Assembly: GCA_910589415.1 (NCBI GenBank) | Contig: OU342635.1 | Location: 15,748,001 to 15,812,000, forward strand | Source: Malachius bipustulatus | Lineage: Eukaryota; Arthropoda; Insecta; Coleoptera; Melyridae | Length of the DNA: 64,000 bases | Reading direction: 5' to 3' | In this document: piece after piece, positions 24,663 through 37,346 of the stretch | Position numbering within the stretch: the stretch's first letter is position 1 | How the letters are laid out: every line of letters starts with the position of its first letter | Notes under the pieces: model-generated | Told to the model about the DNA's origin: nothing | Databases searched by the model: none | Seen by the model: the letters and a program-made list of their open reading frames with translations, nothing else | Position numbers and translations under genes: made by a program

Positions 24663-27305
24663 TAAAATCCACCCGAGCCAATTAAAAAAATAGCCAAATT
24701 AGGGAACAAATTTTTACTTCTCTAATGTGACTTTCTCTCACGACTTTCTTTCTTTCTTTCACGAAAGTATAAGAAAATTTAATTTATTTATTGTGAATGT
24801 AATTCCCTTGCAAAAAAACAGGGTTCTAAGGAAAAATTTAGAAAGGTAGGTATGATAAATTATAGAGAGGCCAGATATTCTTTAATTTTGAATAAAAACT
24901 TGATGTTTACCTAATAATTAAAAGTAGTGATCTACGATCCAAAGAATCGAAATAAACTTGCATTTATTTTGTCTGATCTCTGAAAAATTATCAATGAAAA
25001 TGTCAATTTCAGTTCTTTCACTTTATTTGCTAATTAAAAACAGTTCATGGCACTTCAAGGTTGAAAGTAGATCAAGGGATGATTAAGCCGTTAATTTCAC
25101 CTATTGGTCAAATTCACTTGATAAACTTTCTAAAATTGAGTTGATGAAATGGATGAACTTGCGAGGGGTTCTCCTTCACTCGGGAAGTTAGGTGAAAATT
25201 TCTGAAGTTGATTTTGGAGGAAGCGACGATAGACATACGTTGTTAAAAATAACTTCAAGAGTCTTTAAAAAAATGAAACGCAGAACGGCTGATTTAGATA
25301 TTATTCGGCGATTATAAAAGAGACAGCACTTACATGATTTTTTTTTAAACGCCATTTTTGCTAGAACGATTGATTAGCTTTAAAATATTAAATCTGGCTC
25401 AAGAAGAAAACGCTGATTTTTCGCAAATTTCTTTAAAAAGGTAGTGACACAGGCATAGATGCTGAGATATAAGTTTTTCGGTAAGGTATACAGGTGAGCT
25501 TTACTCCATTTTTAGGAAATCCGACCGCGACCTCAACAGCACGCTTGTTGCCTCTCTTAGTGCCTGTGCCCCTGTGCCTCCGGCTCTCTCTTGCCCTCAC
25601 GTCTTCCCATCCAGCCAATCAGAAAATTCTTATATCGATATCACCTAATATTACGTGTCAAATCAAATTTTATCATTTTAAGCGAATACTCTGCATAATT
25701 TTCGAGCGTCCTCTGCGCGAGTTTTTCCAGGTCGAAGGACGTTGAAGTTATACAGGATATTTTCAATAAAAGACGTTGAGACTTATTTCTGATTTTATCT
25801 TGAGAAAATAAGGATTTTGATTTTAAGAATTTATTTCCACACTTGTATGGCAAAAAAGCAATGCGTTCTTCATTTTCTTCTGCGTCACTTTACCACCAAC
25901 ACCACTATTGCGTTCCTTTTTCAATTTTTACATTTAAATTCTTAATTTCAGTTTAATCCTGCCCTGATTCTCAATCCTGTCCTCAATCCTGTATTCAATA
26001 ACAATTAATCCAAGCATCACACATTCACACACTCCACTCCAGTTGTCGAACAAAGCGCCTTACGCTCATCGTTAATGGTTTAAATGTAAAATGTAAGTAT
26101 TACACGCATCCTTTTTTATTATCCGCATTCCCTATTTTACTTTAATCTATTCAATCGTCATTTAGACCCAACTCGCAATTACCGCTGTCCGCTATACTCC
26201 TGTGGGTGTGGGTCATCCACGCACAACCACCTTACAGCATTTTATTGTTTGCGGTTCCATTAAAAAAAAAATTAAACTGATTATGTCACTTTATGGTCCT
26301 ATTATATTTACAAGTACATAAGTGTTTTAATAATAATATGACCAGTGACGACACATTTTATGTGTGGTCTGGAACTATTAATTAAACTTTTAATTAACGA
26401 AATATAATCGACATTCGACCAGCGTCTGGATCAGTAGACGGTAAACCAGACGTTTCACTTTCCTTTCAACTCAAACTCAACGTACGATAAGACCGTTCTA
26501 GTAGCGTTTTGATAGTCTGTTCCTGAATTGGTTCATTACGCGATTTACAAGTGAGGTCTGCAACGTATCAAAGAGCGAGGTAGACTGAAGATTGGCTTTC
26601 GACTCTTTCATCAAATTTAAAATCAATGACACTCCAGGGATTCGACGTTCAAGACTCTGATGTGCTAAAGTCCTGTCCGTTTCACCGCCTTTGTCGTTCT
26701 CGCTGTCTAGAACTATCGATTAACGGGCCCGCTGCTCGCCTTGTTTTCCTGCATAGCGGAGATAGCAGCACTCTGTAGCAATAGCAGAAGGCTTGAGGCT
26801 TCTGCAGTCTCTTTATGGGTAGAATCACAGTTCAGGTCCTGCGGGAATCACTTATACTCTTTATGCTGATGTTGTCGTTATGCAATGCTAAATTACAAAT
26901 AATTCAGACGTTTGTCTCGCTATTATTAAACGTCATAAAATTTTTTAATTAAGTTTTTATTATAACTGGAACTAGGTACCTAGTTAAAACGAAAAATATT
27001 TAAAAGTTGTAATCTCATAACTACTGTAATTATAATAGCATTTATATTATGTAATGAGCTTATAAAGGAGGCTATTAATCGTCGTACGGGTGTAGATACT
27101 AATGGCAATTATTTACCAGTTGCATACACAATTTTTTCTACAAGATTTAATTAACTAAAAAATCAATTACATTTCGATGCATGCGGGTTATAATATAAAC
27201 TTGACTGCAATATGAAGGTAGAATCAGATGTTCATGTGATGAGCATAGCAGAAAAACTAAAATAGATACAACCGTTGAATAGCTTTGAAGCTTTATTACA
27301 TTAGT
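24663..27305. other. Intergenic, no gene recognised
   Basis: AT-rich apart from the GC-richer repeat at 25489-25630 (separate entry). About 25900-26180 has low-complexity CAATCCTGT-type repeats resembling about 4720-4900. No coding evidence. Confidence 0.4.
25489..25630 (+). repeat. GC-richer dispersed repeat, copy 1
   Basis: ACAGGTGAGCTT followed by a GC-richer stretch (GCGACCTC ... GCCTGTGCC ... CCAGCCAATCAGA). The same order of blocks occurs inverted at 30015-30190, at perhaps 70 percent identity by eye. It ends near TA-rich sequence; the CAGGTGAGC start recalls the CAGGG-type termini. Opposite frames through it are not recognised proteins. Confidence 0.55.
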
Positions 27306-27308
27306 CTA

Positions 27309-28033
27309 CAACAGGTATCCCTTACTTCAGAGCTTACCATGGTTATCTCGCAAACGCTAAGAGATACCGTACCGAGTCGGTTGAATTAGAAATCAAATGC
27401 CCTTTTTTGTGGCCATCTCAAATTCAGCAAGACATACAAGATACAAGATATCAGTGACCGTTCCTGAAATATCCTGAAAAAAATGAAAAATCGAGATTTC
27501 GAGAAATTATTTTTGTCATATCTTTGTTATTATTAGAAATTTTTTAATAATTTTTTGTAGGCTTACATAAGTCGGAAAGTACTACCCATCTGACGTTTCA
27601 TAAATTTTCAAAGCCGACTAGATCCAAGAGCTTTCATAGTCATGGTAGTCTATTTTTGTTACTTTTGTTTTTCTTATGCCCACCAACATAAAAAGTAATA
27701 TGGCGGCCATATAAAAAAAAAAATCAAAATTGGCTATGAAAACTCTGGGATCTAGTCGGCTTTGAAAAGTTTTGAAACGTCAGATGGGTAGCCCTTGGCG
27801 ACTTATGTAAGCCTACAAAAAAATTATTCATTAATCTCCAATAATAAAAAATATAATTATGGCAAAAATAAGAAATATTTTTTTCCAGTTTTTTCAGGAT
27901 ATTTCAGGAACACTCACACTTATCTGTATGTTTCGAGAGATGGTCACCAAATATTTTCTATAATTTAACCAACCCTGTATTTCCTAACGTTTACGAGATA
28001 CCGATGGTGAGCTCGGAAATAAGGGACACCCTG
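27309..28033. mobile_element. CAGGG-type foldback, about 725 bp
   Basis: Left end after TA (27307-27308) pairs with the right end GGGACACCCTG followed by TA. Arms share TATCTCG, CCTGAAATATCCTGAAAA and, further in, GGCTTACATAAGTCG, GATCTAGTCGGCTTTGAAAA and ACGTCAGATGGGTA. An internal right-type terminus CAACCCTGTA lies at about 27970 in the right arm, so the arm itself has two termini. Non-coding. Confidence 0.75.
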
Positions 28034-28762
28034 TATATTAACCCTGTATATTAGAGCAAGAGCTATACAGGGTTATTCTAAGTATATGCCAAAAATTTTA
28101 GGTGACTCCCTGACTAAAAATTCCTATTGAAGTGAGTCCGCAACTGCACCATTTTTTGATATTCGAAGAAAATAAGAAAGAACTAGAAGAAAGTTTTTTC
28201 TCAAGTTTTTTGACGATATCTCATGTGCCGTTTGTGATACAGAGCAGCTTTTGTACTTATCTTAACATCGATATTTACCTAACTATTTTTTAATGCCAAC
28301 TACATTTTTTTATATGCCACTGGCGGAGATTTTAGAGTTGCATGCGTGAAAATTGTCAATTTGGAAAGTCAATATTTAAACCGCTCATGTTTTCTACAGA
28401 TAATAAAGTTTTCGAAAAAAAAAAAAACATTTAATGATGAAAAATATGAAAAAAAAACTAGTTAGTGATATTTTCATGTTTTTCATCATAAAATACCATT
28501 TTTTTCGAAAACGATTCACGTTAGGACTTTTGCTGGAGAGCACCTTTATTAAGTAGAAAACGGCGGTGAGCTTCCAAAATGCCAATTTTCCCAGTATCGT
28601 GGATACCTACGAATATTATTAGGGGCACAAAACCGCCACACTGTAACGTAAAAGTTTCTTCACGAATATACTTCAAATTATTTAAAGTCGAAAGAAGAAT
28701 TATTTTCTTTTTCAGAAGTAAAATCGGAAAAAAGTCTCAACGACCTTTTTACTAAAAATATA
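28034..28762. other. Spacer with unpaired CAGGG ends
   Basis: A left-type terminus TATACAGGGTTATT at about 28069 has no clear partner within the window, though TTTTTTGACGATATCTC (28208) and its inverse near 30345 suggest a disrupted larger element spanning this region. No gene. Confidence 0.4.
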
Positions 28763-29841
28763 CAGGGTGTATCTAAATAACACCGAAAAAAATTAAGGGG
28801 TGATTCTGTGATGAAAATTAAGGGGGGTATTTGGTATAGAATTTTTCGAAAAAACTCTCCCCGAAAAAGTTACACCCCTCCGAAGAATAAAAAAAAAAGT
28901 TTTTATTTTTTATTTTCCCTGTATATTAAGCTAAAGACACAAAAATTGGTAAATATTAATTGTCAATGAAACTACATATTTTGAATTTTTTTCAACCCTG
29001 AAGTATGCTTAGAAGGGATTGAAATAGTCAACCCCTAAGATATTTTATCTTACAATTTTTTTTAGATTAAAATTTTTCTTTAAAAAAAACACGGCTGAAT
29101 AGCTCAATTAATCTACAAACTTTTTTATCTCCATAAGTTTTTACTGAAACTTGCGCACTTAAGAGAAAAAAATAAATGTATTGCAAGCTCATGTTATAAA
29201 TAGTGTTTTATTGAACAATAGCCAACCAAAAAATTAGGCAAAAATTCTTTCAACTAAAACAATAGTAAACAAAGAATGAAAAAAGAAACTGTCGAAGGTC
29301 AACAAAACAATAATAATGCTATCAGTATTATTGTTTTTATGAATGTCACTGCAAAACACAGACCACTAGACCTTAAGGCAAAATATTCCTCGCGTTAGCT
29401 CATCTTTGTGAAAATGCATTTCATTTATTTTTTTTCTCGTAAATGCTTAAGTTTTTGAAACAACTTGTAAAGATAAAAAAGTTTGTAGATTCATTGAGCT
29501 ATTCAGTGGTATTTTTTTAGAGAAAATTTGTAATAAAAAAAAAAATTTGTATGGTAAAATATCTTAGGGGTTGACTATTTCAATCCCTTCTAAGCATACT
29601 TCAGGGTTGAAAAAAATTCAAAATATGTAGTTTCATTGACAATTAATATTTACCAATTTTCGTGTCTTTAGCTTAATATACAGGGAAAATAAAAAATAAA
29701 AACCATTTTTTCTTAATTCTTCGGAGGGGTGTAATTTTTTCGGGGAGAGTTTTTTCGAAAAATTCTATACCAAAACCCCCCCTTAATTTTCATCAAAGAA
29801 TCACCCCTTAATTTTTTTCGGTGTTATTTAGATACACCCTG
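28763..29841. mobile_element. Large CAGGGTG foldback, 1079 bp with about 380-bp arms
   Basis: TA-flanked (28761-28762, 29842-29843). Left CAGGGTGTATCTAAATAAC is repeated inverted at the right end, and the arms match for about 380 bp with only scattered differences (about 95 percent by eye). The roughly 300-bp centre is unpaired, AT-rich and non-coding. Each arm contains a second terminus facing the other way, CCCTGTATATTAAGC at about 28918 and its inverse near 29676, delimiting an outer unit of about 160 bp. Confidence 0.9.
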
Positions 29842-30014
29842 TATAATATAATTTCACCGATCTTGGTTAACGTGAAGGAACAGTTTCTGGAGCGCAGCTC
29901 GTAGAAATGACGTGGAATGAACTCGCGCAAGGGAACGCGCGGAAATTATGGATAGGATTGGCCTAAAATGGCATAAATGGAGGGGATACCTAAATTAAGA
30001 AATATAGAAGAAGG

Positions 30015-30190
30015 TTATATCAGTAAAATCTCCCTCTGATTCGCTGGACGTGAAAGACGCGACGGCAAGAAAACCGGGAAGCTGGAGACGGAGATTCAGA
30101 GAGGCACAGGCACGAAGAGAAGCAGCAAGTGCGTGGTAGACGTCGCGAGTGGGAATTAAAAATAGATTGAAGCTCACCTGTATTTGGCTC
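30015..30190 (-). repeat. GC-richer dispersed repeat, copy 2 (inverted relative to 25489)
   Basis: Read on the - strand it starts ACAGGTGAGCTTCAATC and follows copy 1 through GCTTCTCTTCGTGCCTGTGC and CGAATCAGAG. The overlapping - frame is not a recognised protein. Confidence 0.55.
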
Positions 30191-31537
30191 TGTTTTGGAA
30201 CTTTCTGAGATTTTAATACCGACAACACAACCCTAAAACCACCGCCACTGGTTGGTATATGAAAAATATAGTTAACATTAAAAAAGTAGCTAGGTATGTG
30301 AATATTAATAATAAGATATGCACAAAAGATGAGTTTCAAACGATACCTGAGATATCGTCAAAAAAAACTGGAAACAAAAGTTTTTCTTTGACACCATGTA
30401 GGATAGGTATCTCGAAAAAAGCTCAAAAATAAAGTTAATAATAATATGAAGTTAGCAAAAACGCTTCAATTGTTTAAAAATAGAAGTTTCAAAAATAATT
30501 TTTTCACAAATAATTAGCGAGAAGCGACTAATTACATTCTTGATGAATTTGTCATTTATTTTCCAAAATCGTCACTATTTAGAATAAGTAGTAGTGAAGC
30601 GAGCTTATGGCAGAAGAAAGCGTATATTGAGGTACCTATTATACATGAAGCAATCTGACACTATCTCTCGGTACGAGCAGCACATTTACATGTCTCGATA
30701 GAACGAGATCTAATCTATAAGCACTCAATTCTAGCTGCAGTCCAGCTGCAGAATATGAAAGCCATTCGAAAACCCCTTGAAAGCCCACTTCGACAGATTT
30801 ATCTTAAAACTATTCCGTGCAACTTTCCAGATTATCACCTTCTTTCAACTCTCTCCTTTATTACTGAGAATTCATTGCTCACTCATCTATTCAAGCCTCT
30901 GTACTCTTAAACAACTACGTTTCTCATGAAATAATTATAAATGAGAAAAGAAGAATATTTCAGGTTTTCGGTAAAACTTAGTTTCTAAGTACTTAGTTGT
31001 CAGCAGCTGAGAAATTGTGGTTGATCCCACAGAATTGACATTTGCGTAGGATTGTATGATTCTATAATAGAGAACTAACCGAAGATAATAAAATATTGAT
31101 AATTTTGCTCTTGGTTCAAATACTCTACAATATAGAGGGAGCACTCAAACAAATAAGCAAAAAATAAAAAATGTTCGAAAAGGCAAACAATATGAAGTAA
31201 AAACCGTAAGAAAAATGTCATTTAGTTTTTTAGACATGTCAATTTGATATTGATACGCAAGAAGCTATAAAAAATACATCAGCACCACATTATTCAGAGC
31301 GCTTCCACGTTTGAATTGCCAGGTCTCTGTGAAATACATAAGGTATGCAGGTATGCTACAACTTATTCGAATCAACGTATACAAGCAATACATTTTTGTT
31401 GTTCCTGCAATTTTTAATTCCAAGAAGCAAGAAGACCCTTAACGACCCTCTTTCCGTAAAATGGGGTAGTAATTTGGGACATTTGGGACATTTTATCTGA
31501 TGTATTCCGCTAAAATTTTACAAATTATAAAATCACA
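30191..31537. other. Intergenic, nothing recognised
   Basis: AT-rich with short frames only. The TTTGACGATATC-type sequence near 30340 is discussed under 28034-28762. Confidence 0.35.
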
Positions 31538-31539
31538 TA

Positions 31540-32141
31540 CAGGGGTCTCTAAAAAGTGCGGAAAAATGTTCCTATTTTCAATGTCACTTATAACTTTTAC
31601 CCTAGAACTTTCTTATCCGCACGCCACTGTCTGATTCTCTATTTTTTCATCAAAAAAGTATTTAACTTGAGATTTACACTTGACACGTGTTTCGCCCTCT
31701 GTGCTTGTTCTGGTACTCTGGTTGGCTCTGTTATTGGATGTGTGGAAGCTCTCTCGATTGGAGTTTCGGGCACTGCCAGCATGACAACTGTTATGGGCGA
31801 TGGAGGAATACTGCGACCCCACCTAACAGTTATGGATGATAAAAGTTATGGAAAAAAATTAATACGTGACACTGAAAACAGGAACGCCCCTGTACGCCAA
31901 TGTTTGTAAGACTGTCAGTTTATTGGTCTTAAAAGTTTGTTACAGTAGGCGGTGGAATTTTTACGTTTCTCATTTAATCCACTTTTGGCTTTTTATCTGG
32001 AAATCGTGTATTTTGTTGACTACCTTTTAAGGACCTTGAAAAGGGTGCCATTTTGGATATAAATAATTTCAGTAAAATCGTCATATTTAAGCCTCAGAAA
32101 TCTATGGTAGAATTTTTTCCGTACCTTTTGGAGACACCCTG
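31540..32141. mobile_element. CAGGG-type MITE, 602 bp
   Basis: TA-flanked (31538-31539, 32142-32143). Left CAGGGGTCTCTAAAAAGTGCGG is complementary to the right end CCGTACCTTTTGGAGACACCCTG with mismatches over about 30 bp; the arms then diverge. The interior holds a + frame (31556-31909) with a Gly/Val-rich segment, but it begins in the terminal repeat and matches no family I recognise. Confidence 0.65.
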
Positions 32142-32143
32142 TA

Positions 32144-33043
32144 TACTTTATTAATCCTGTCAACTGCGGAACTAGTGTTGAAAACGGTTGAGAGTAGATA
32201 GGTACTTAGGATGCCATGCAAAATGATAGGACTATTAAGAATTTTTCTATCATTGAACACAATAAAAAAAAATCTATTGGATTTATCCTTCCAATGAGAA
32301 CTACCATTAACTAACCTATTCCGAGCAGAGCTAGCAACTAGTCAACTAGGAAAACGTTTTTGTCGGCGATAATCACTGAAAAACCCCCCGAGGTTGCGAG
32401 TTACGGCTGACCGGTCATCTGAGGGTTACGTGGGTCGTTTCAGATACGCAGAACGGAAAAGAGATTAGGGTGGATTTACGCAGACCAAACACTATCAATT
32501 ATTTCATCTATAAATCCGGCTAATATTTGCACAAATCTGGCGTCCCGAGGGAGTGCGTTGTAATCGGCACGAACCCAAGCAGTACAGTCGTTGAATGTTA
32601 ATAACTGAAACACTCATCTCACCGCTTTTCCGAGCTTTATTGTATGCACGCGCCTTGAATTTAATTAACTTTATGTCCACCATATTTAACTAAATATGAA
32701 TCTCGCTTCACGAGCGACCCGACGCCTTGCTAATGTCTTCATTATGCAGACGTTTCTGTTATTGCTGTTGTAACGAAGTTTGTGTGTGCTGACACTTTCT
32801 TCAAGTAAGTAGGTACATGCCGAATACTTAACCTAGAGAAACTTATTCAAGCACTGATGGAGTAATTTCAACAAAAACCTATTTACTACGAAGCAGCAAT
32901 TTTTTTTTTATTATAATCGCTACTTTTACGTGGTTCCTGAACTAGACGTCTTCCTTGTTCAGAATTTTTTTTTGTTACAACAGCAAACTTTATCGTCTTT
33001 TTTTAAAGTTGAAGAATTTTCTATAATGCGATTTATGGAAGTA
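32144..33043. other. Intergenic, nothing recognised
   Basis: No coding or repeat signal with a partner; a GC-richer patch at about 32380-32560 has no long frame. Confidence 0.35.
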
Positions 33044-33045
33044 TA

Positions 33046-33906
33046 CAGGGTGAGGCGCGAGAACCTTGAGGCATTTTTATATGGAGAAGTCCTGGGAGTA
33101 GAAGTCTAAAAATTTGTGCGTGTATAATTTCGGTTTTGACGAGCTGAACTAAAATATTCACAACCCCACACCACTTCCGGTTATACCGGAAGTTGCCATA
33201 TTTTTCTTTTTTTAAATGGTACACCCTGTATATTATTACATTTTCAGATTGCCTGAAAAAAAGTAATAAAAATGATGTTATAAGTTCAAATTTGTAACGA
33301 CCAATTTATGAGTTATAAACAAATGAAAATTGCAATTTTCCATTTTCAAAGCAGCTTAGCTTGAAAACGGGTCAAGATATCGGAAAACGGCTTACATGTC
33401 CCTATCCTAACTTTTTGTATACTACGCTAGAGTATCTACAAAAAAAAATATTTTTTATTAATTTTTTTTTTGAATATCGCTGATTTTCCATCACTTTGTA
33501 TACAAATTTCATCAGCACCATAGGATACTACGTGAAAAGTTAAGATAAGGACATGTAAGCCGTTTTCCGATATCTTGACCCGTTTTCGACCTAAGCTGCT
33601 TTGAAAATGGAAAATTGCGATTTTCATTTGTTTATAACTCATAAACCACTCTGTACAATTTTGAACTGTAAACCCCATTTTTATTGCATTTTTTTCAGAC
33701 AATCTGAAAATATAATAATATACAGGGTGTCCCATTTAATATAAGAAAGTTGATGGCAACTTCCGGTATAACCGGAAATGGTGAGGGGTTGTGAATATTT
33801 TAGTTCAGCTCGGCAAAACCGAAATCATACACGTACAAATTTTTAGACTTCTACTCCCAGGACTTCTCCATATAAAAATGCCCTAAGGTTCTCGCGCCTC
33901 ACCCTG
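33046..33906. mobile_element. Composite CAGGGTG foldback, 861 bp
   Basis: TA-flanked (33044-33045, 33907-33908). Left CAGGGTGAGGCGCGAGAACC is inverted at the right end. The outer 184 bp of each arm is bounded inside by a second terminus (TACACCCTGTA at about 33221-33231; TACAGGGTGTCCC at about 33720-33732). Pairing continues inward through CATTTTCAGA and CAAGATATCGGAAAACGG. It therefore looks like two inverted short MITEs plus the sequence between. Non-coding. Confidence 0.9.
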
Positions 33907-33909
33907 TAT

Positions 33910-34930
33910 ATGATTGTATAAAAATCGAGAATTATTAACCAAGAGGGTATTAAAAAGAAAAAAAAAAGGATTTTTGACGAAGATTGTAGTATGAGGAAAG
34001 TAGCATCCATTATGGGCACCCATGGCGAGTTTGCTAGTGTGAAATGTGAGTTGCATCAACCTGATGCGTGTTAAAAAAGCAAACATCAAGAAATCCGTCA
34101 CCTCAAAAAGTTGGGATGAAATATTCTCTTTATCGAAATATCTCCGAACTTAAATTACATCAATGTTAATTAAGCAGATGTAAAAAGGAGTGAGTGACAA
34201 AGAAGCATACATAATTGTTCTTCCATCATTATCGAGACACATTAAGACCGTCTTGAAGAGGAATCCCGTAGAATACTAAGTAGATCTAGATCAATGGCGC
34301 AGATGAGAAAAGAAGTCTCATTGTCTTGAATGAATGCCTGCAAACAATACAGTAACAAGACCTGAAACTATCTCTCAATTTACGAGAAGAGGGCGTTGCT
34401 AAGAAGAGAAGATTATTCTAATTAAATGAATAATTTAAGAGCTCCTTGGATATTATTTTATTCAGCAAGAAAATCAAGCATTGCAAAAGTCTTCAAATGG
34501 CCAAGGGTAGGTATTAGTTGGGGGAAAGGGTAATTAAAAGATTCTGCAGTTTTTAGTTAATTCTTAATTATCATAGTAATAGCAACAATTTTCACAGCAG
34601 GGATGTCGAATTGATTAAAATCTTCAATAAAATTTACATCTTTGATTCGATAAGAAAAAGAGAAAATAAACAGAAATGTACACAATACTACAATTAGTTA
34701 CTCTAGGACTCATCAGCGTGACATCTCAAAAGTCGTTGGTCGTCCAACAAAAACCCAAACGGTCTCAACGACGTCCGAGATGGTCAACGACATCCGAACC
34801 TAAAGCCCAAAAATCTAAATATTTAATTACGAGAGTTTATATTATTATTATTTAATTAAATTAAATAATAATTTATTATAGTTCCACTCATATTTTATTA
34901 AACATATAATATAATATATAACTGCGCATG
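33910..34930. other. Intergenic, nothing recognised
   Basis: AT-rich; about 34840-34920 is a palindromic TTATTATTTAATTAAATTAA stretch. Short frames only. Confidence 0.35.
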
Positions 34931-35175
34931 ATTACCAATGCGCCTTGGTATCTAACCAAACCATACACGAAGATCTTCGGGTACCTTTCGTAAAAGACGT
35001 CATCAAGGCTAGATACACAAAACATCATGAGAGAATGGAATACCACACTAACGAACTGTTATAGCCACTACTCGAACAACCTGGTGAAATGATTGAGAAG
35101 ACATTGGCCATCCGACCTGAGAGAAGGGTAGAAGATCTCGTCAATGGAGGAGATCTTGTCACGTCAACATAGAGC
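34931..35175 (+). pseudogene. Jockey-like LINE RT C-terminal fragment
   Basis: The + strand reads ITNAPWY, then after a one-base shift TIHEDLRVPFVKDVIKARY, followed in frame by a TAG and PLLEQPGE. This is the end of ORF2 in jockey-clade retrotransposons (N-A-P-W-Y-V ... H-x-D-L-x-x-P-F-V). It is 5'-truncated, frameshifted and has a stop codon. The - frame at 35025-35309 is its shadow. Confidence 0.65.
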
Positions 35176-35211
35176 CTGATGCTCTCAAGACAACATATTA
35201 GCCTATAGAAT

Positions 35212-35790
35212 GTGGGCCATCGAAAAGGTAACAAGCCATAATAGTTTGGAAAGTAAAGATGTGTGCGAAAAACGCCTAAACAGGTCGATTTTGTCATCGA
35301 GGGGGACATATTTTCGTGACAAATTTAACTACCCAAGTTCACCCCCTTGGCAGGGGTAGCTACCCCTTTGCTTATCATCATACGGTTCAAATATCGAGTA
35401 ATACATCATTTTAAGCTACTTGAATTCTCTTTACAACGATATCCGACATTTTGGGTTTCGCTTACATACAGGGTGGCCCAACGAAAAGGTAACTCGCCTT
35501 AATCACTTGTATGTAGACCACCCTGTATGTAAGCGAAACCCAAAATGTTGGATATCGTTGTAAAGAGAATTCCAGTAGCTTTCAAATGACGTATCCACTC
35601 GATAGCTGTTCCCTATGATGATAATCAAAGGGGTAGCTACCCCTGCCAAGGGGGTGAACTTGGGTAGTTAAATTTGGCACAAAAATATGTCTCCCCCGAT
35701 AACAAAATCGACCTGTTTCGGCGTTTTTCGCATACATCTTCACTTTCCAAATTTTTGGGCTTGTTACCTTTTCGATGGCCCACCCCGTAT
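35212..35790. mobile_element. Palindromic CAGGGTG-family element, about 580 bp
   Basis: The two halves are complementary around about 35498: outer GGCCATCGAAAAGGTAACAAG and its inverse at the right, CAAGTTCACCCCCTTGGCAG and its inverse, and GTTTCGCTTACATACAGGG and its inverse at the centre. At the centre a 56-bp unit has its own CAGGGTGG/CCACCCTG ends, so this resembles nested insertion. The left outer CAGGG end is lost; the right is decayed to CACCCCGTATA. The + and - frames covering it mirror each other and are not genes. Confidence 0.8.
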
Positions 35791-35885
35791 AAAAAAAAAT
35801 TTATTGAACGCATTTGGTTTCTCAAATATAGCGGTTTTTATGGTTTTTTTATGGTTCCTATGGTAATGCTAAAATTATTTGTACC

Positions 35886-36000
35886 TAATGCAAAAAAAGC
35901 TTTTACGCCTTATCCGGGTTTGAACCGGGATCCTTTGGAAGTGTATATGTCGCAGTGTGGTGAAATTCCCCATTTCACGACAAGTTTAGCCATTACATGA
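35886..36000 (-). repeat. tRNA-like (SINE head?) sequence
   Basis: On the - strand, GGCTAAACTTG resembles an A-box. About 60 bases later CCCGGTTCAAACCCGGA forms a T-arm-like hairpin with a B-box (GGTTCAAACC), followed 20 bases on by TTTTTTT, a pol III-type terminator. The acceptor stem and anticodon arm do not close well, so it is not a functional tRNA; a tRNA-derived SINE or pseudo-tRNA fits. Confidence 0.4.
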
Positions 36001-37346
36001 AATGCTGCCAAATAGTGGAATGATTCCGTAAATGTAATGCAAGCACAAGTGGCCGAACATTCTGGCCATTTCATGTAATGCTGCAGGGAAATAAAATTAG
36101 CTTTCACTCTCAGCTTTCACACTCACCTTTCAATCGTTTTTGCATATGCAATTTGGTTAGTTAGGTCCAGTTTCTAATGGCAGTACCAAAATGAACCAAA
36201 AATGTGCATAATAGCTCCAAATTCCAAAACTGGTAAGTTTTGTGAAAAAAAATTCAAGGTCAGGTCAGTTTTCTGATTTTGGTTGTAAGAACTGATAAAC
36301 ATCTTTTTTTGAGCGCTTGACTGCGTTTTGCCAACTATGAGTTTTTTACGTTATTTTCACTCCTGGAGCTTGGATCATTCCTCCCGACTCACCCTTGGTT
36401 TGGAACTGTTTTCTTTTCGTCGTTTTTCTGACAAGTTTGATCTGCAGGTAAATTAATTATGAAACAAAAATGATGAAAAACAATGACAAGGCGCTTCCTT
36501 AGGTTTCTGTGATTAATTAATATTCATCTATTTTTTTTATAAAACTGTTGCTGTTGAACAGCACCACAAGAATCGTCGACTATCTCTATGTCTAGGTTAC
36601 CTGTAGCTGATTTTATTTCCTTAAGCTCGCTTATTTGGTTGTAGCGTTACATGAAATGACCAAAAAATCGGCTCACTTGCTGTAATTTTAAGCAGTTTCA
36701 TTACAAGGTAAAAATGTGCTTGCATTATATGTACATGTCCAGAAAAACTGCGACATATTCACTAACCAAACAACTTGATCATGCTAAGCTGTTTGTTTTG
36801 ATTTTTATTGTAAAAATTTGTTAAAGTACCGCCTGAAATGATTATTTAATTTTGTAAATAAGGAGAGGTAATTTTGTATTTTGGGTAGGAAAAATAGAAT
36901 CCTGGAATCATTTCCGCGATAAAATCGCCTGATAATCCCACTTGCTGCGCCGAGAGGCAAGAAGGAAGAATCATCCTTCGTTTGTTTTTGACTTCGCTAT
37001 TGGCATTTTTTTTAGTTCGTTCGCCCATAGAAAAATAGAGTAGCAACTACCGGCTCCACCACTTCTCCTAAAAACTAATCGGCTCCTGCTTCGCTATAAG
37101 TTAAGTGGTTCAGTTTTCAGGGGATTTTATAATTTATTTATATGTAATTCGCTAGATTCGATTGTTTGGGGTTACCCCTCGGGGTTACCTTTTGTATTGT
37201 TATGAATATTTGTGTATTCAACTTTTTTAGTTTGTAAGTCCTATAATAGTAAGTGGGCTTTTTCGGTTGTAATAAATAAATAATAAATAAATAAAAATTA
37301 AAAATAGTATAAAAAAAGGAAAAAAATACATATGGGTGTTGGATTT
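36001..37346. other. Intergenic; possible retroelement tail at about 37120-37330
   Basis: The first kilobase shows nothing I recognise. From 37120 the sequence has a GGGTTACCCCTCGGGGTTACC hairpin region and ends in TTGTAATAAATAAATAATAAATAAATAA, which resembles a LINE or SINE 3' tail, but no coding part remains. Confidence 0.35.
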
